From Rhizobium sp. NFR07 (GTDB lineage Bacteria > Pseudomonadota > Alphaproteobacteria > Rhizobiales > Rhizobiaceae), in contig NZ_FOKM01000010.1 of NCBI RefSeq assembly GCF_900111905.1, forward strand, positions 1 to 64,000: 64,000 nt of DNA. Direction: 5' to 3'. Of this stretch, positions 51,954 through 62,415 are shown one piece after another. Position numbers and translations under genes: made by a program. Every line of letters starts with the position of its first letter. Within the stretch, counting starts at the first letter, position 1. The notes beneath the pieces are model-generated. The model was not told the DNA's origin and ran no database searches. It saw nothing but the letters and a program-made list of their open reading frames with translations.

Positions 51954-53015
51954 ATGTCCGTCGACAACCACACTCCGTTCCCGGCACTGGCCTTTCGACA
52001 GTTTAATCTGAATGGAGACTTGCTCGGTGTCGTCGTTGCGCGCGGAACCTTCAAGCTCAGCAACGGCGGCCCTTTACAAGTGGATCCGGTTCAGCGCCCG
52101 CTTGTTATGTCTGATACATATGATGGCGATCCACATCAGACATCCCAGATGGCTTGCACGGATCTTGCTCCTTTCAAACCCAGTACAGACGTGACCTTCG
52201 TAGGTGCTTCCTTCGCTCCTGACGGCGTACCCGCGTCTTCCTGGACGTGTGGTTTGAAGGTCGGGTCAGTCGAAAAAAAACTACGTGTTCACGGACCACG
52301 CACGTGGCGCGCTAGAGTTCGCCCGACCTGGCGCGGGTTGATCGACAGAAAGAGAGAAAAAGTTCTCGAAGGTTGGGAACTGACTGAGGGAGAAGCGGTC
52401 AGCCATGTTCCAATCGATTGGCGCCTTTCCTTTGGTGGAAAGATCGAAGGCGGCGAGGTGTTCGAGCGAAACCCAATAGGCGTCGGCCTGGTCGACAATG
52501 TCAACTTTGCGGAACAGCCCATTTGGCCTGCGCCTCAAATTGAGGATGAGGGATGCCCCATTCTGAGCATTGATGACCGCCCGGCTCCAGCTGGCCTTGG
52601 ACCAATTTCGCCGTTCTGGCAGGATCGCGTGGACCGCGCCGGAACTTACGACCAAGAGTGGCTCAACAACCGGCATCCACTATTGCCAAAGGATTTTGAT
52701 TTTCGCTTCTGGCAAGTAGCTCATCCGGACTTGGTCGCAGAACGATATTTTACCGGTGACGAACCTTTCGCGCTTCGAAACCTATTGCCCGCGCATCCTC
52801 TCCTTGAAGGAAGTCTGCCGGATATCCAGCTGGGAGTGGAGATCGATCGAGGCACCGGACCTGCTAGGGGACTGATGAAGCTCGATGGAGTGCATTTCGA
52901 TCTGCGGCCGGGCGTTGGGCGTGTTTTTCTTACATGGCGCTGCGGATTTCCTTGGCCGATCAGGGCCGGGTTGCCCAGCTTGCTGATATTCTCTGATCAG
53001 TCAAAGGTTGCCTGA
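51954..53015 (+). CDS. DUF2169 protein, T6SS effector chaperone/adaptor
   Basis: A 353-residue protein with the DUF2169 pattern: FPALAFRQFNLNGDLLGVVVARGTFKLSNGG, then TDVTFVGASFAPDG. DWRLSFGGKIEGGEVFERNPIGVGL and FRFWQVAHPDL follow. DUF2169 proteins are encoded between vgrG and PAAR-like effectors and load the effector on the VgrG tip (shown for Agrobacterium Atu3641 with Tde2, from memory). It starts 7 bases after the vgrG stop, and its TGA shares a base with the next ATG (TGATG), so all three are coupled. Base use from here is less GC-biased than in vgrG. Confidence 0.88.
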   Translation: MSVDNHTPFPALAFRQFNLNGDLLGVVVARGTFKLSNGGPLQVDPVQRPLVMSDTYDGDPHQTSQMACTDLAPFKPSTDVTFVGASFAPDGVPASSWTCGLKVGSVEKKLRVHGPRTWRARVRPTWRGLIDRKREKVLEGWELTEGEAVSHVPIDWRLSFGGKIEGGEVFERNPIGVGLVDNVNFAEQPIWPAPQIEDEGCPILSIDDRPAPAGLGPISPFWQDRVDRAGTYDQEWLNNRHPLLPKDFDFRFWQVAHPDLVAERYFTGDEPFALRNLLPAHPLLEGSLPDIQLGVEIDRGTGPARGLMKLDGVHFDLRPGVGRVFLTWRCGFPWPIRAGLPSLLIFSDQSKVA

Positions 53016-54664
53016 TGGCCCAGCAAGTTGGAGTCACAGCGAATCACGTGCGTGACGTCAGTCGAGCGGCGGTTGAAACCGGCGCGATTACTAGAAACGG
53101 GCTGGATCCGTCCCAGCCCGTGATGTGGAACACGGGCGGCGATTACTTCTACCAGTACGATAGCCCCACGAGCCTAAACCCGCCCAAGGAGTTTAACGAC
53201 GAAGTACTCGCCGCTCGCGTTAAAGAGGATGAGGCAAAAAAAGAGGCGAGAGAAGTCGGACCACCACGCCCAACCAGCGCGACCCCTCCGCCGCCAGAAT
53301 TCATTCCTGAAGACAGTGACGCGATCGCGATTTGTCTCTCGCCAGACGTGTGCAGGTCTCCTGAGAAACCGGTTCCTTACCAGACCTGGGGACGCGCCTC
53401 TGATAGCCGCAATTACTCGCCCAATGTTCGATCCAATGGGCGAGTGGTCAAACGACAGGATTCAGTTTTTTTCTGTTGCTACGGTGACGAGGCGGGAACT
53501 GGGCTTGGTGTCAAGTCAAACACTGTTGGTGACATCGTAGAGCCGGTTACATCGTCTGGGACCGTCCGCATCAACGGCGTCTGGGCACAAAGACACGATG
53601 ATCGATGCACCCTGAATAGCGGCAACACGCTTGGTGAATACAGCAATAGTCAGTGCATCGACGCGCATGCGGCACCCGATGGCAACGATCAACAGGATAA
53701 AGCATGGTACGAGCGGACGCTGGACACCGTTCGTGATGAAGGGGCGCACTTCTGGGAAGGAATGACGTCTACGTCCGACACCGCAGCGGCAGGCGAGGGT
53801 ATTTTCAACAAAGTCGGAGAGTACTGGAATGACCCTGCCCAGATGGGGCGCGACGCCCAATCTGTGTACGAGAATCTACCGACCGGCAGCGAAATATGGG
53901 AGGGCACAAAAAATGTGGCATACGGTGCTGCGCATGTTGCAGGTGATGTGTGGAACGATCCCGTTGGAAGCGTGAATTCAGCTGGAAGTTGGGTAAAAGA
54001 CACAGCAGTCGATGCATGGCAAGGCGTCGAAAAAGGCTATGCGGAGCACGGAGTATCGGGAGCTGTCGGTGCGGCCGCTGGGCTCGGTCTAGAAATCGTC
54101 AACCCACTTAAGAAGCTTCGTATGCTTGAACGAGCTGCCGAAGCTGCTGAGAAGATCGGGGACTTCGAAAAGGCGGAGCAGTTAAGGAAAGAGGCTGAAC
54201 GTTTAAGGCAGGCCGAAAAAGATGGGAAAGACGGGACCCGAAGCTCAAAGGCGAAAGGCAAAACGCCCAAAATTCGTCGCGACCGACTTGGACGTATCGT
54301 TGAGTGGAAAGACAGAGTTGGGCCGGATGACATCGGAACAGGAACACCCACGAACCAAGCTGCTCGAGACCATGCCCGCGCTCTTGGCAAGGAAACGGAT
54401 GATGCCGGACATGCCCGGGGATCTAATCTTGGCGGAAGCGGCACCGATTTGGACAACATCTTTCCACAGGCACCATCGGTTAACCGCGGAAAGTTTCGTG
54501 TCTTCGAACAAAACGTTGCAGACCGTATAGCCTCCACAGGCCAGAGCGCAGACATAACTTTGACGCCCACATACGCAGGCTCATCGACAAGGCCCTCGTC
54601 GATGAACTATAATGTGCGCTTTGACGATGGCACTTCAATTTCCAAAGATTTTCCTAATCCTTAG
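53015..54664 (+). CDS. T6SS effector: DUF4150/PAAR-like domain with C-terminal nuclease
   Basis: A 549-residue modular effector. Residues ~105-225 are a PAAR-like DUF4150 domain (AICLSPDVCRSPEKPVPYQTWG, CYGDEAGTGLGVKS) that caps the VgrG spike. A WxxDP-rich helical linker follows (YWNDPAQMGRDA; VWNDPVGSV) and a charged coiled coil (LRMLERAAEAAEKIGDFEKA). The last ~90 residues read DDAGHARGSNLGGSGTDLDNIFPQAP, then SVNRGKFRVFEQNVADRI. This fits the DNA/RNA non-specific endonuclease type (NS_2), with His466 and Asn481 as probable catalytic and metal-binding residues. It differs from the Ntox15 DNases of Agrobacterium Tde proteins. The first ~100 residues are an unassigned extension. Confidence 0.82.
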   Translation: MAQQVGVTANHVRDVSRAAVETGAITRNGLDPSQPVMWNTGGDYFYQYDSPTSLNPPKEFNDEVLAARVKEDEAKKEAREVGPPRPTSATPPPPEFIPEDSDAIAICLSPDVCRSPEKPVPYQTWGRASDSRNYSPNVRSNGRVVKRQDSVFFCCYGDEAGTGLGVKSNTVGDIVEPVTSSGTVRINGVWAQRHDDRCTLNSGNTLGEYSNSQCIDAHAAPDGNDQQDKAWYERTLDTVRDEGAHFWEGMTSTSDTAAAGEGIFNKVGEYWNDPAQMGRDAQSVYENLPTGSEIWEGTKNVAYGAAHVAGDVWNDPVGSVNSAGSWVKDTAVDAWQGVEKGYAEHGVSGAVGAAAGLGLEIVNPLKKLRMLERAAEAAEKIGDFEKAEQLRKEAERLRQAEKDGKDGTRSSKAKGKTPKIRRDRLGRIVEWKDRVGPDDIGTGTPTNQAARDHARALGKETDDAGHARGSNLGGSGTDLDNIFPQAPSVNRGKFRVFEQNVADRIASTGQSADITLTPTYAGSSTRPSSMNYNVRFDDGTSISKDFPNP

Positions 54665-54672
54665 GTCAACAA

Positions 54673-55335
54673 ATGTATCTGACAAATCAGACAGACACGC
54701 CAATCATTGGTTTCTCAGGTTGTCCCGTGGAACTCCTCAACCAGTTGCCCGGAAGTTCTTCCGAGGAAAGCAAATTTCTCGGGATGTTCACTGTGGATCT
54801 GGGAGATGTCCCAGGGCATGAGAATTTGGCTCTGGCGTTCTTCCTGGACATAAATTTCGCGGATGAGGATTACATCATCCCCCCTAAGTCAACCATCGAT
54901 CAGTTCCCGGACCGGCTCACTGAGGGAGATATACTCTCACAGCAGGTGGGTTACTGGTGTACCATTTACTCCAAGGACCTAATCAATTCCGAAGTCGAGA
55001 GCCTGATCACAAGGAAGTATATTTCTGAAGACGTCAATGAAAGTGGCGCAATTCAGTTTGGTCGAATGGATAGAAATCCTCACTGGAAAGGCAATGATGA
55101 GACACCGCCTGAGGGGCCGCAGGGCTCCCCAGATTTCTTGTTTCAGGTCTCAGAGAACCTCATTCTTCCGGCAGATGATGCCGCCCCAAGGCAGAAGATC
55201 GTTGATTATTTTTCCGCAGATCAAGTGAGCTACAGAAAAGATCACAGCTACCAGATATTCGCGGGAAACGAGATATATTTTTTCTCGTACCAAGTCGGTG
55301 AGAAGAAGGTGCCCTTCATCGTCGTTCAATCTTGA
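54673..55335 (+). CDS. Probable immunity protein to the nuclease effector
   Basis: A 220-residue cytoplasmic protein, acidic and without a signal peptide, beginning MYLTNQTDTPIIGFSGCPVE. It starts 8 bases after the effector stop on the same strand. Immunity to a cytoplasmic nuclease is expected to be cytoplasmic and adjacent, which this satisfies. I do not recognise a family. Coding composition is AT-richer than the core genes, as in acquired effector-immunity pairs. The role is inferred from position only. Confidence 0.6.
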   Translation: MYLTNQTDTPIIGFSGCPVELLNQLPGSSSEESKFLGMFTVDLGDVPGHENLALAFFLDINFADEDYIIPPKSTIDQFPDRLTEGDILSQQVGYWCTIYSKDLINSEVESLITRKYISEDVNESGAIQFGRMDRNPHWKGNDETPPEGPQGSPDFLFQVSENLILPADDAAPRQKIVDYFSADQVSYRKDHSYQIFAGNEIYFFSYQVGEKKVPFIVVQS

Positions 55336-56403
55336 ACCAGAAATCTTGTCGGTTGATATCCGTTGGACCCGACCCGCTAGGAATGTTGTTGATGCTTTTC
55401 GTTAGCGCGAGTGATCTTGGGCCCAAAAGCTCAGGCTATAGCGGGTCGGAAAACTATCTCACGCTAGCAGACGGCGGAAGATCAACATTGCGTCCGCAGC
55501 GCTGCGCGCCTGACGTAGCTACGAGTAGTGATATGGATACTGCAGCACTTGTAGTACAAACCGAGGGAACGGTCGCAATTGGCGCAACTGCGCCGTGACA
55601 GCCGTCGGCCGTAACATAACATTATGTCATGACAGTCTTCGCCTCACGCTGAAGCGTTCTATCCAGCTATCCAGTGCCCTTCTCACAAGTTGCTTCGATC
55701 ACGTCAAAGACGACGCCCTCAGCGAGGATCGTGTTTTCAATCATTCGTCGATGTGGAAGGGAAGGGCGTGGTGCATACGACCCCGACACTCATCGCCGAG
55801 ATGTAGTATCGCGCGTGGACGCTCGATCAGAAGCGACGCTACCCGTCCTACAAGGGCTTTCGCGATCGGCAGGACAATGCCGATGTTTATCGCATCGCTG
55901 AAAACTGAACTTCGCCCAACTACCCTTGTGGTCGATTGGACCTCTGCCTCCCACGCAGCGCAGTCAAGACGTCTGTAGTCGTAGACAGAGGTGCTTTCGT
56001 ACCCAACGAACAGTCAGCAGGCTGCAGAAAGGTAGCAGGTCAGACGGCGCATCCACCTGAGTTTGTCCTCGGTCGCCCTCCCATATCGATATCACTCTGC
56101 CGTGTAAGTTGGCGGTCCTTGCGGCTTCCTCTACGCCGAAGATGCGCAGCCTTCGATTGGTTGCTGCGATGCGCCGAAATTCAGCTGGAAAAAGGGCTAC
56201 GATCAAGTCTTCAGAGCCTCTTCGCACGAGAGCAATATCCACTTTCTGCAAAAGAGTTCTCCGTTTGAGAGCCATATGGCTGAATGAACCCAAACAAATT
56301 AGATCCAGAGACGTTCCGTCGTTCAAATCTACCGATAAAAAAATCAGAGCGAAAAGGCGTTTCGCTTGATTGACGGAGAAGAACAAATAGGGAACTATCG
56401 GAT
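55336..56403. other. Gene-poor decayed region after the T6SS module
   Basis: Just over 1 kb without a supported gene. A minus-strand frame at 55964-56275 (MALKRRTLLQKVDIALVRRG, ... FGVEEAARTANLHGRVISIWEG) has some protein-like composition but no ribosome site or family. A plus-strand fragment near 55830-55910 (KRRYPSYKGFRDRQDNADVYRIAEN) looks like the end of a lost gene after an in-frame stop. I read the region as remnants. Confidence 0.45.
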
Positions 56404-56727
56404 ATGAGCAGACGAAAAGGCGAACTCACCGCTAGTGAGATTGATCGAGGTTGGCCACACCAGATTGCCCAGCGGGAAGCCATGTCACTGGGGCAGCTTG
56501 GTTTCGAGCAGGCTGAGTTCTGTAAGAAGAACCGCCTTCTGCGGTGCGAACGAGGCCATACCGTATTCTATGAGGACGAGCACTATAACGTCCACTGCTT
56601 CGCCACCAAACCCGCCGCAGAGGCTTTCCTAGAGAGGTTCGGCGGGGAATGGTTCGATCCTCGCAAACGCGGGAAAGGTGTGAATTGGAACAAGTGGTAC
56701 AAGGGGAGCGAGGGTCGGCGGGCCTGA
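56404..56727 (+). CDS. Hypothetical protein, 107 residues
   Basis: A 107-residue basic protein (MSRRKGELTASEIDRGWPHQ onward). It has a helical N-terminal half and the segment CERGHTVFYEDEHYNVHCFA, whose Cys and His residues could bind a metal or only be coincidental. The tail WFDPRKRGKGVNWNKWYKG is strongly basic and aromatic. I do not recognise a named family. Composition and length suggest a real gene in the accessory region. Confidence 0.55.
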   Translation: MSRRKGELTASEIDRGWPHQIAQREAMSLGQLGFEQAEFCKKNRLLRCERGHTVFYEDEHYNVHCFATKPAAEAFLERFGGEWFDPRKRGKGVNWNKWYKGSEGRRA

Positions 56728-56950
56728 ACCACAATCACTGCAGAATGTCCGCGATCTCTGCCGCAGCAAGCCGCGCCTCACCATGGCGGGGCAGACCCCG
56801 ATAGAGGCGCGGCAGATGCTCCGAGCGATACCATGGAGGATGGCGCAGTTTTCCTCAAAGCCTAGCATCCCTGCTTTCTGTGACCGTCGTGTTCGCGGTA
56901 GTGGTTGACGTGAATGCTGGCTCCAGGCAGAGCGGTGCGGCTCTCGTCAT

Positions 56951-57252
56951 TCATAGAAGACTTCCCTGCTGCTCCTCGACAGGCAAGAGAATGAGCCCGT
57001 TGTCGGGCAGTTTTATCGCTTCCTCCCAAGACGCGTTCATCCAGACCTCGATGTCCTCCTCAGTCGTGAGGATAACTGGCATTGCTTTCGGATGGATCGG
57101 CTGCACCACGGCATTAGGATCGCATGTCAGGAAGCCGAATAGCTCGTGCAAACCCTCGCGGGGTGTTTTCATCGATCCTCGCGTTCCGTTCCACTCCGTC
57201 CAGATGCCAGCGAAGAAGGCGAGCGGCCGATCCTCGTTGATGGCAAACCATC
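56951..57252 (-). pseudogene. SRAP (HMCES/YedK) gene, C-terminal part, cut by IS21
   Basis: The 3' piece of an SRAP-domain gene, ending at 56951: WFAINEDRPLAFFAGIWTEWNG, LFGFLTCDPNAVVQPIHPKAMPVILTTEEDIEVWM. It joins in frame to the piece at 59581-59928 if the IS21-family element and one copy of the 5-bp duplication are removed (KTKR-W-FAINED). SRAP proteins crosslink to abasic sites in single-stranded DNA; PIHPKAMPVIL holds the conserved His. The uninterrupted protein would be about 214 residues. Confidence 0.88.
57248..57252. repeat. Target-site duplication of the IS21-family element, left copy
   Basis: CCATC here is repeated exactly at 59581-59585, flanking the element on both sides. A 5-bp duplication is within the range known for IS21-family insertions. 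Confidence 0.85.
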
Positions 57253-57311
57253 TGTCAGTACCGGAGCAATACTCCCCAATAGTGCCGTTTGAATGTTCCC
57301 CAGGTGCTGCG

Positions 57312-57351
57312 GCCGCTGGTCTTCCGGGGCGCGCCCCGGAAGACCAGCGGC
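57312..57351. repeat. Perfect 40-bp palindrome inside the IS21 left end
   Basis: The sequence from 57312 to 57351 equals its own reverse complement; each arm begins GCCGCTGGTCTTCCGGGGC and the centre is CGCG. It lies about 60 bases inside the left end and 40 bases before the istA start. As RNA it would form a very stable hairpin. It may insulate istA from outside transcription or hide its ribosome site. Confidence 0.9.
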
Positions 57352-57390
57352 GCGACATCGCCGATACTCCTTCCGATGGTCGGAAGGGGG

Positions 57391-59525
<2,135 letters not shown>

Positions 59526-59580
59526 GTGGGGAATTTTACTTCGGCACCTCCTATTGGGGAAAATTCACGCGGCATTGACA

Positions 59581-59928
59581 CCATCGCTTTGTCTTCTTCG
59601 GTTTGGTATCCTCGTACTCGCAGAACATCGTCCACGGTACGGCGCATCGGTTCCGCGGGCCGAGCCAGCGGCGCCAGTGAGGCGAGGCAATGTTTCGGAT
59701 ATTCGTGACGCCTGTGTCCGGTCTTCCCTGCAGTACGCTCGATGGCGTCGGCATGCCCCAGGTGAGCCGGGCCATTTCGCGGCCGTCTTCGGAGTTGCGG
59801 ACCACCGGCGCTGGGCGATCGGGGAAAATGTCGAGCGTCGGCTCAAGATTGCCGAGGCTGTCGCGGAGCGCCTTCGTCAGTGCGCGAAGAGCTTCCTGGT
59901 TGGTCGTTACGTTGTAAAGATTACACAC
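59581..59928 (-). pseudogene. SRAP (HMCES/YedK) gene, N-terminal part, cut by IS21
   Basis: The 5' piece begins at a GTG (59928) with GAGG before it and reads MCNLYNVTTNQEALRAL, then DIFPDRPAPVVRN and LTWGMPTPSSVL. It continues TNIRNIASPHWRRWLGPRNRCAVPWTMFCEYED and reaches KPKKTKRW at the insertion. Cys2 is the SRAP nucleophile, CAVPWTMFCEYED contains the conserved active-site Glu, and IRN is the family motif. The downstream half is at 56951-57252. Only the insertion disrupts the gene; no other lesion is visible. Confidence 0.88.
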
Positions 59929-60394
59929 GAAGGCCTCATCAGTTTTGAAGACGTTTATCTCGACTGCGTGAGATTGGGAAACTCGCCTCACATCGGCCAG
60001 TTCCTCGACGCTCGCAGCCGATCGAAAGAACGCGGCTCAACTGGACGAACTTCATCTTCGACCCGAACTTCTTTATGAGCGCCCTGCGATCGAGGGCTGC
60101 GTGCTTGTCGCATCGAGCGCAAGATGCAGGTGAGAGGCAGCACCACCAGTCATCAAAAGCAAATGACTCTTTGTCATCGACGTCTTCGATTGTTACCAGC
60201 GTGTTCTTATTATGTTCTTGTTGGTTGAAGAGTCAGCACGGAGTGCGCTAGCTGGACTCCCGACTTGGGGAGGGGACGTCACGAGGGCAATTGAGTTCGA
60301 CGGAAATGTTGAACTCGGGCGCGTGTGGGGACGTGGGACATTGCCCTCGCGACATCCTAAAAATGCGCGTATCCAAAGAACGTTCCATAGAAAC
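59929..60394. other. Gene-free stretch between the two insertion sequences
   Basis: About 470 bases without a supported gene. It contains a widely spaced inverted repeat, GTCACGAGGGCAAT near 60279-60292 and ATTGCCCTCGCGAC near 60340-60353 (13 of 14 matching). Confidence 0.4.
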
Positions 60395-60423
60395 GGCCAG
60401 GGTGCGAAATGTACACCCTGGCC
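60395..60423 (-). terminator. Terminator-like hairpin after the 91-residue gene
   Basis: A perfect 10-bp stem, GGCCAGGGTG/CACCCTGGCC, with a 9-base loop. It is followed on the minus strand by GTTTCT, 31 bases beyond the stop of the preceding gene. The T-run is short. Confidence 0.5.
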
Positions 60424-60454
60424 GCGCTCGTCCCCACGAGAGTGAGACCTCACA

Positions 60455-60730
60455 TTACCAACCTCTTTCCACGCAAACAACCAATCGCTGATGATCTCGC
60501 GCGGACTTCCGGTGTCTTCGCTCAAGATCCGGCAATTCGCCCTTTTGAAAACGGCTACAGGTATATTTTACCGAAGAGTTTATGCAGAAGATGGCACGGG
60601 AACTTGTAAGCTCCCCCTTGACCAGGGTGAGGTAAGCTTCTTTCTGGGAGGCATTGAGTTGTTTAGCCTGTTCAGTGATCCAAGGTATGAACTCATCTGA
60701 ACTTTGTTCCGCGCTTTTCCCTTCAGCCAT
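60455..60730 (-). CDS. Small hypothetical protein, 91 residues
   Basis: A basic, cytoplasmic 91-residue protein: MAEGKSAEQSSDEFIPWITE, QAKQLNASQKEAYLTLVKGE, then a charged tail RRHRKSARDHQRLVVCVERG. No family is recognised. Without the neighbouring IS3-family element, the upstream membrane-protein gene would end in TAATG overlapping this start. The two genes were therefore translationally coupled before the insertion. Confidence 0.5.
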   Translation of the reverse strand: MAEGKSAEQSSDEFIPWITEQAKQLNASQKEAYLTLVKGELTSSRAIFCINSSVKYTCSRFQKGELPDLERRHRKSARDHQRLVVCVERGW

Positions 60731-60788
60731 TAAGATGCCGGACTTGAAATATGTTTGAATAGCCCCGAGTTTCGTAGACACCCTCGGG

Positions 60789-61649
60789 TTAGTTTTTCTG
60801 TCGCTTCTCGAACTCGACGGGCGACAGCATTCCGTTTCTGACGTGCTTGCGTTTCGGGTTGTAGAACATCTCGATGTAGTCGAACACATCCTGGCGAGCT
60901 TCATCGCGTGAACGATAGACCCTGCGACGTATCCTCTCCCGCTTCAGAAGATTGAAGAAGCTCTCGGCCACCGCATTGTCATGGCAGTTGCCGCGTCGGC
61001 TCATCGAGTGAACCAGATTGTGGTGCTTGAGGAACGAGGCCCAGTCCATGCTGGTGAATTGCGAACCCTGATCCGAATGAACCAGCACCTTGTCCTTCGG
61101 CTTTCGCCTCCACACCGCCATGAGCAGAGCCTGCAATACGACGTCCGTGGTCTGTCGGCTCTGCATCGCCCAGCCGATGACCCGACGGGAATAGAGGTCG
61201 ATGACAACCGCAAGGTAAGCGAAGCCCTCGCAGGTTCGGATGTAAGTGATGTCCGTGACCCAGGCCTTGTCCGGAGCCGATACGTCAAATCGCCGGTCGA
61301 GCGTGTTCTCGATAGCGACGGCAGGCCTGCCGCCATAGATGCCGGGACGACGTTTGTAGCCGATCTGCGCCCTGATCCCGGCGAGACGCGTCAGACGCGC
61401 GACCCGGTTCGGGCAGCACATCTCTCCCTGATCGAGAAGGTCGTCGTGCAGCTTGCGATAACCGTAGACCTTGCCGCTCTCTTCCCATGCCTTCAGGAGC
61501 AGATCGGTCTGGCGCTTGTCCTCGTTGGCTCGCCTGCTCAGCGGGTTCTTCAGCCAGGTGTAAAATCCACTCGGGTGAACCCGTAGGAGACGGCACATCG
61601 TCCTCACCGAAAACTGCAAGCGATGCAGGGCAATGAACGCGTACTTCAC
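60789..61649 (-). CDS. IS3-family transposase OrfB
   Basis: A 286-residue catalytic frame (longer when made as OrfAB fusion). KYAFIALHRLQFSVRTMCRLLRVHPSGFYTWL is the typical OrfB N terminus. The DDE core is AWVTDITYIRT, VLVHSDQGSQFTSMDWASF and GNCHDNAVAESFFNLLKRE; the tail is NPKRKHVRNGMLSPVEFEKRQ. The frame overlaps orfA and is open through the A7 run (61679-61685), so a -1 shift on AAAAAAA would join the two. GTG 61649 is an internal alternative start overlapping the orfA stop. Confidence 0.92.
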   Translation of the reverse strand: MKYAFIALHRLQFSVRTMCRLLRVHPSGFYTWLKNPLSRRANEDKRQTDLLLKAWEESGKVYGYRKLHDDLLDQGEMCCPNRVARLTRLAGIRAQIGYKRRPGIYGGRPAVAIENTLDRRFDVSAPDKAWVTDITYIRTCEGFAYLAVVIDLYSRRVIGWAMQSRQTTDVVLQALLMAVWRRKPKDKVLVHSDQGSQFTSMDWASFLKHHNLVHSMSRRGNCHDNAVAESFFNLLKRERIRRRVYRSRDEARQDVFDYIEMFYNPKRKHVRNGMLSPVEFEKRQKN

Positions 61650-61915
61650 TTTGCATCCCTGGCGAAATACGCGGCCGCTTTTTTTAGGATGTCTCGCTCC
61701 TCGGTGACGCGAGCCAGTTCCTTCTTCAGCCGCCTGATCTCCTCGGCCTCGTCGTTGCCTTTGGCGTTCGACGCAGCAAACTTCTTCTTCCATTCATACA
61801 GGGAATGCTGGCTCACGCCGAGGCGCTGAGAAACCTCCGCAACCGGATAGCCTCGTTCCGTGATCTGACGCACGGCGTCGCGCTTAAAATCTTCGCTGAA
61901 ATTCGATTTGCTCAT
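61646..61915 (-). CDS. IS3-family OrfA (helix-turn-helix)
   Basis: An 89-residue DNA-binding protein: FSEDFKRDAVRQITERGYPVAEVSQRLGVSQHSLYEWKKKF is the helix-turn-helix that recognises the element ends. A leucine-zipper-like helix follows (EEIRRLKKELARVTEERDILKKA). Programmed -1 frameshifting at AAA AAA in ILKKA would extend it into OrfB. The ATG follows AGGAAGAGCATC. Confidence 0.92.
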   Translation of the reverse strand: MSKSNFSEDFKRDAVRQITERGYPVAEVSQRLGVSQHSLYEWKKKFAASNAKGNDEAEEIRRLKKELARVTEERDILKKAAAYFARDAK

Positions 61916-61968
61916 GATGCTCTTCCTGCCTCAAAATTAGGAAAGAAGGCGTCTACAAATCTAGGGGC

Positions 61969-62237
61969 AATTCAGTTTTCGTGGCTAGCTCTTCCACCAC
62001 GGGGTCATTCAGTGAAGCGCGTGCGGCTTCCGTTAGGCAATTGGGCAACGTAGCTGCAATCAGGCTTGCAAGCTGGTCGGGCGCGTCACGTGCTAGCTTG
62101 AGGTAACGATCTGAAAAATCGTTCTCCTGTGCCGCCGGGGAAAGTGCTGTGTGGGCTCCGAATATTCCGACGATTGCGACAGAGACAATGGCCGCAGCGA
62201 GCAGCAAACGCATGAGATCATCCCAGTTCTTTCGCAT
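61969..62237 (-). CDS. Small membrane protein with C terminus replaced by the IS3 insertion
   Basis: The N-terminal ~25 residues form a membrane anchor (MRLLLAAAIVSVAIVGIFGA). A mainly helical exoplasmic part follows (DRYLKLARDAPDQLASLIAA, TLPNCLTEAARASLNDPVVEE). The IS3-family element is inserted after ATKTE, so the present frame reads LPLDL and stops just inside the element (61953). Removing the element would give ATKTEFKHISSPAS and a stop overlapping the next start. The loss is therefore limited to the last ~8 residues. No family is recognised. Confidence 0.5.
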
Positions 62238-62415
62238 AGATGTACAAAAAAAGGATGAACAGCAGACTAAACGTTAGGTAACCGGCGTTTTGCCCCCACG
62301 TTGCACTGTCCGCTGTCAGGGAAGCGACTGTTTTAGCCGCCTGGTGCCACGGATGAACTGGCAGGCTTCCCTTGGTAACATGCCCCCGCGAGCGGAACAG
62401 CGGAAGTTCCCGATA

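Larger units (their letters stand above)
60761..61968 (-). mobile_element. Complete IS3-family insertion sequence
   Basis: About 1208 bp. The left end (AGCCCCGAGTTTCGTAGACA) and the inverted right end (GCCCCTAGATTTGTAGACGC) are imperfect inverted repeats. AAT flanks both sides (60758-60760 and 61969-61971), a 3-bp target duplication of IS3-family length. It contains orfA and orfB with a slippery A7 run between them. Both frames are intact. It is inserted in the end of a small membrane-protein gene. Boundaries could shift by one base because the AAT duplication abuts the repeats. Confidence 0.88.

Noticed and set aside
49613-55335. A complete type VI secretion system
   Set aside because: Only the tip, loader, effector and immunity candidates are present; no sheath, baseplate, membrane complex or ClpV genes are in the window.
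55332-55598. An 88-codon frame overlapping the end of the immunity candidate
   Set aside because: No ribosome site, low-complexity sequence and no family; it lies in a region with many stops.
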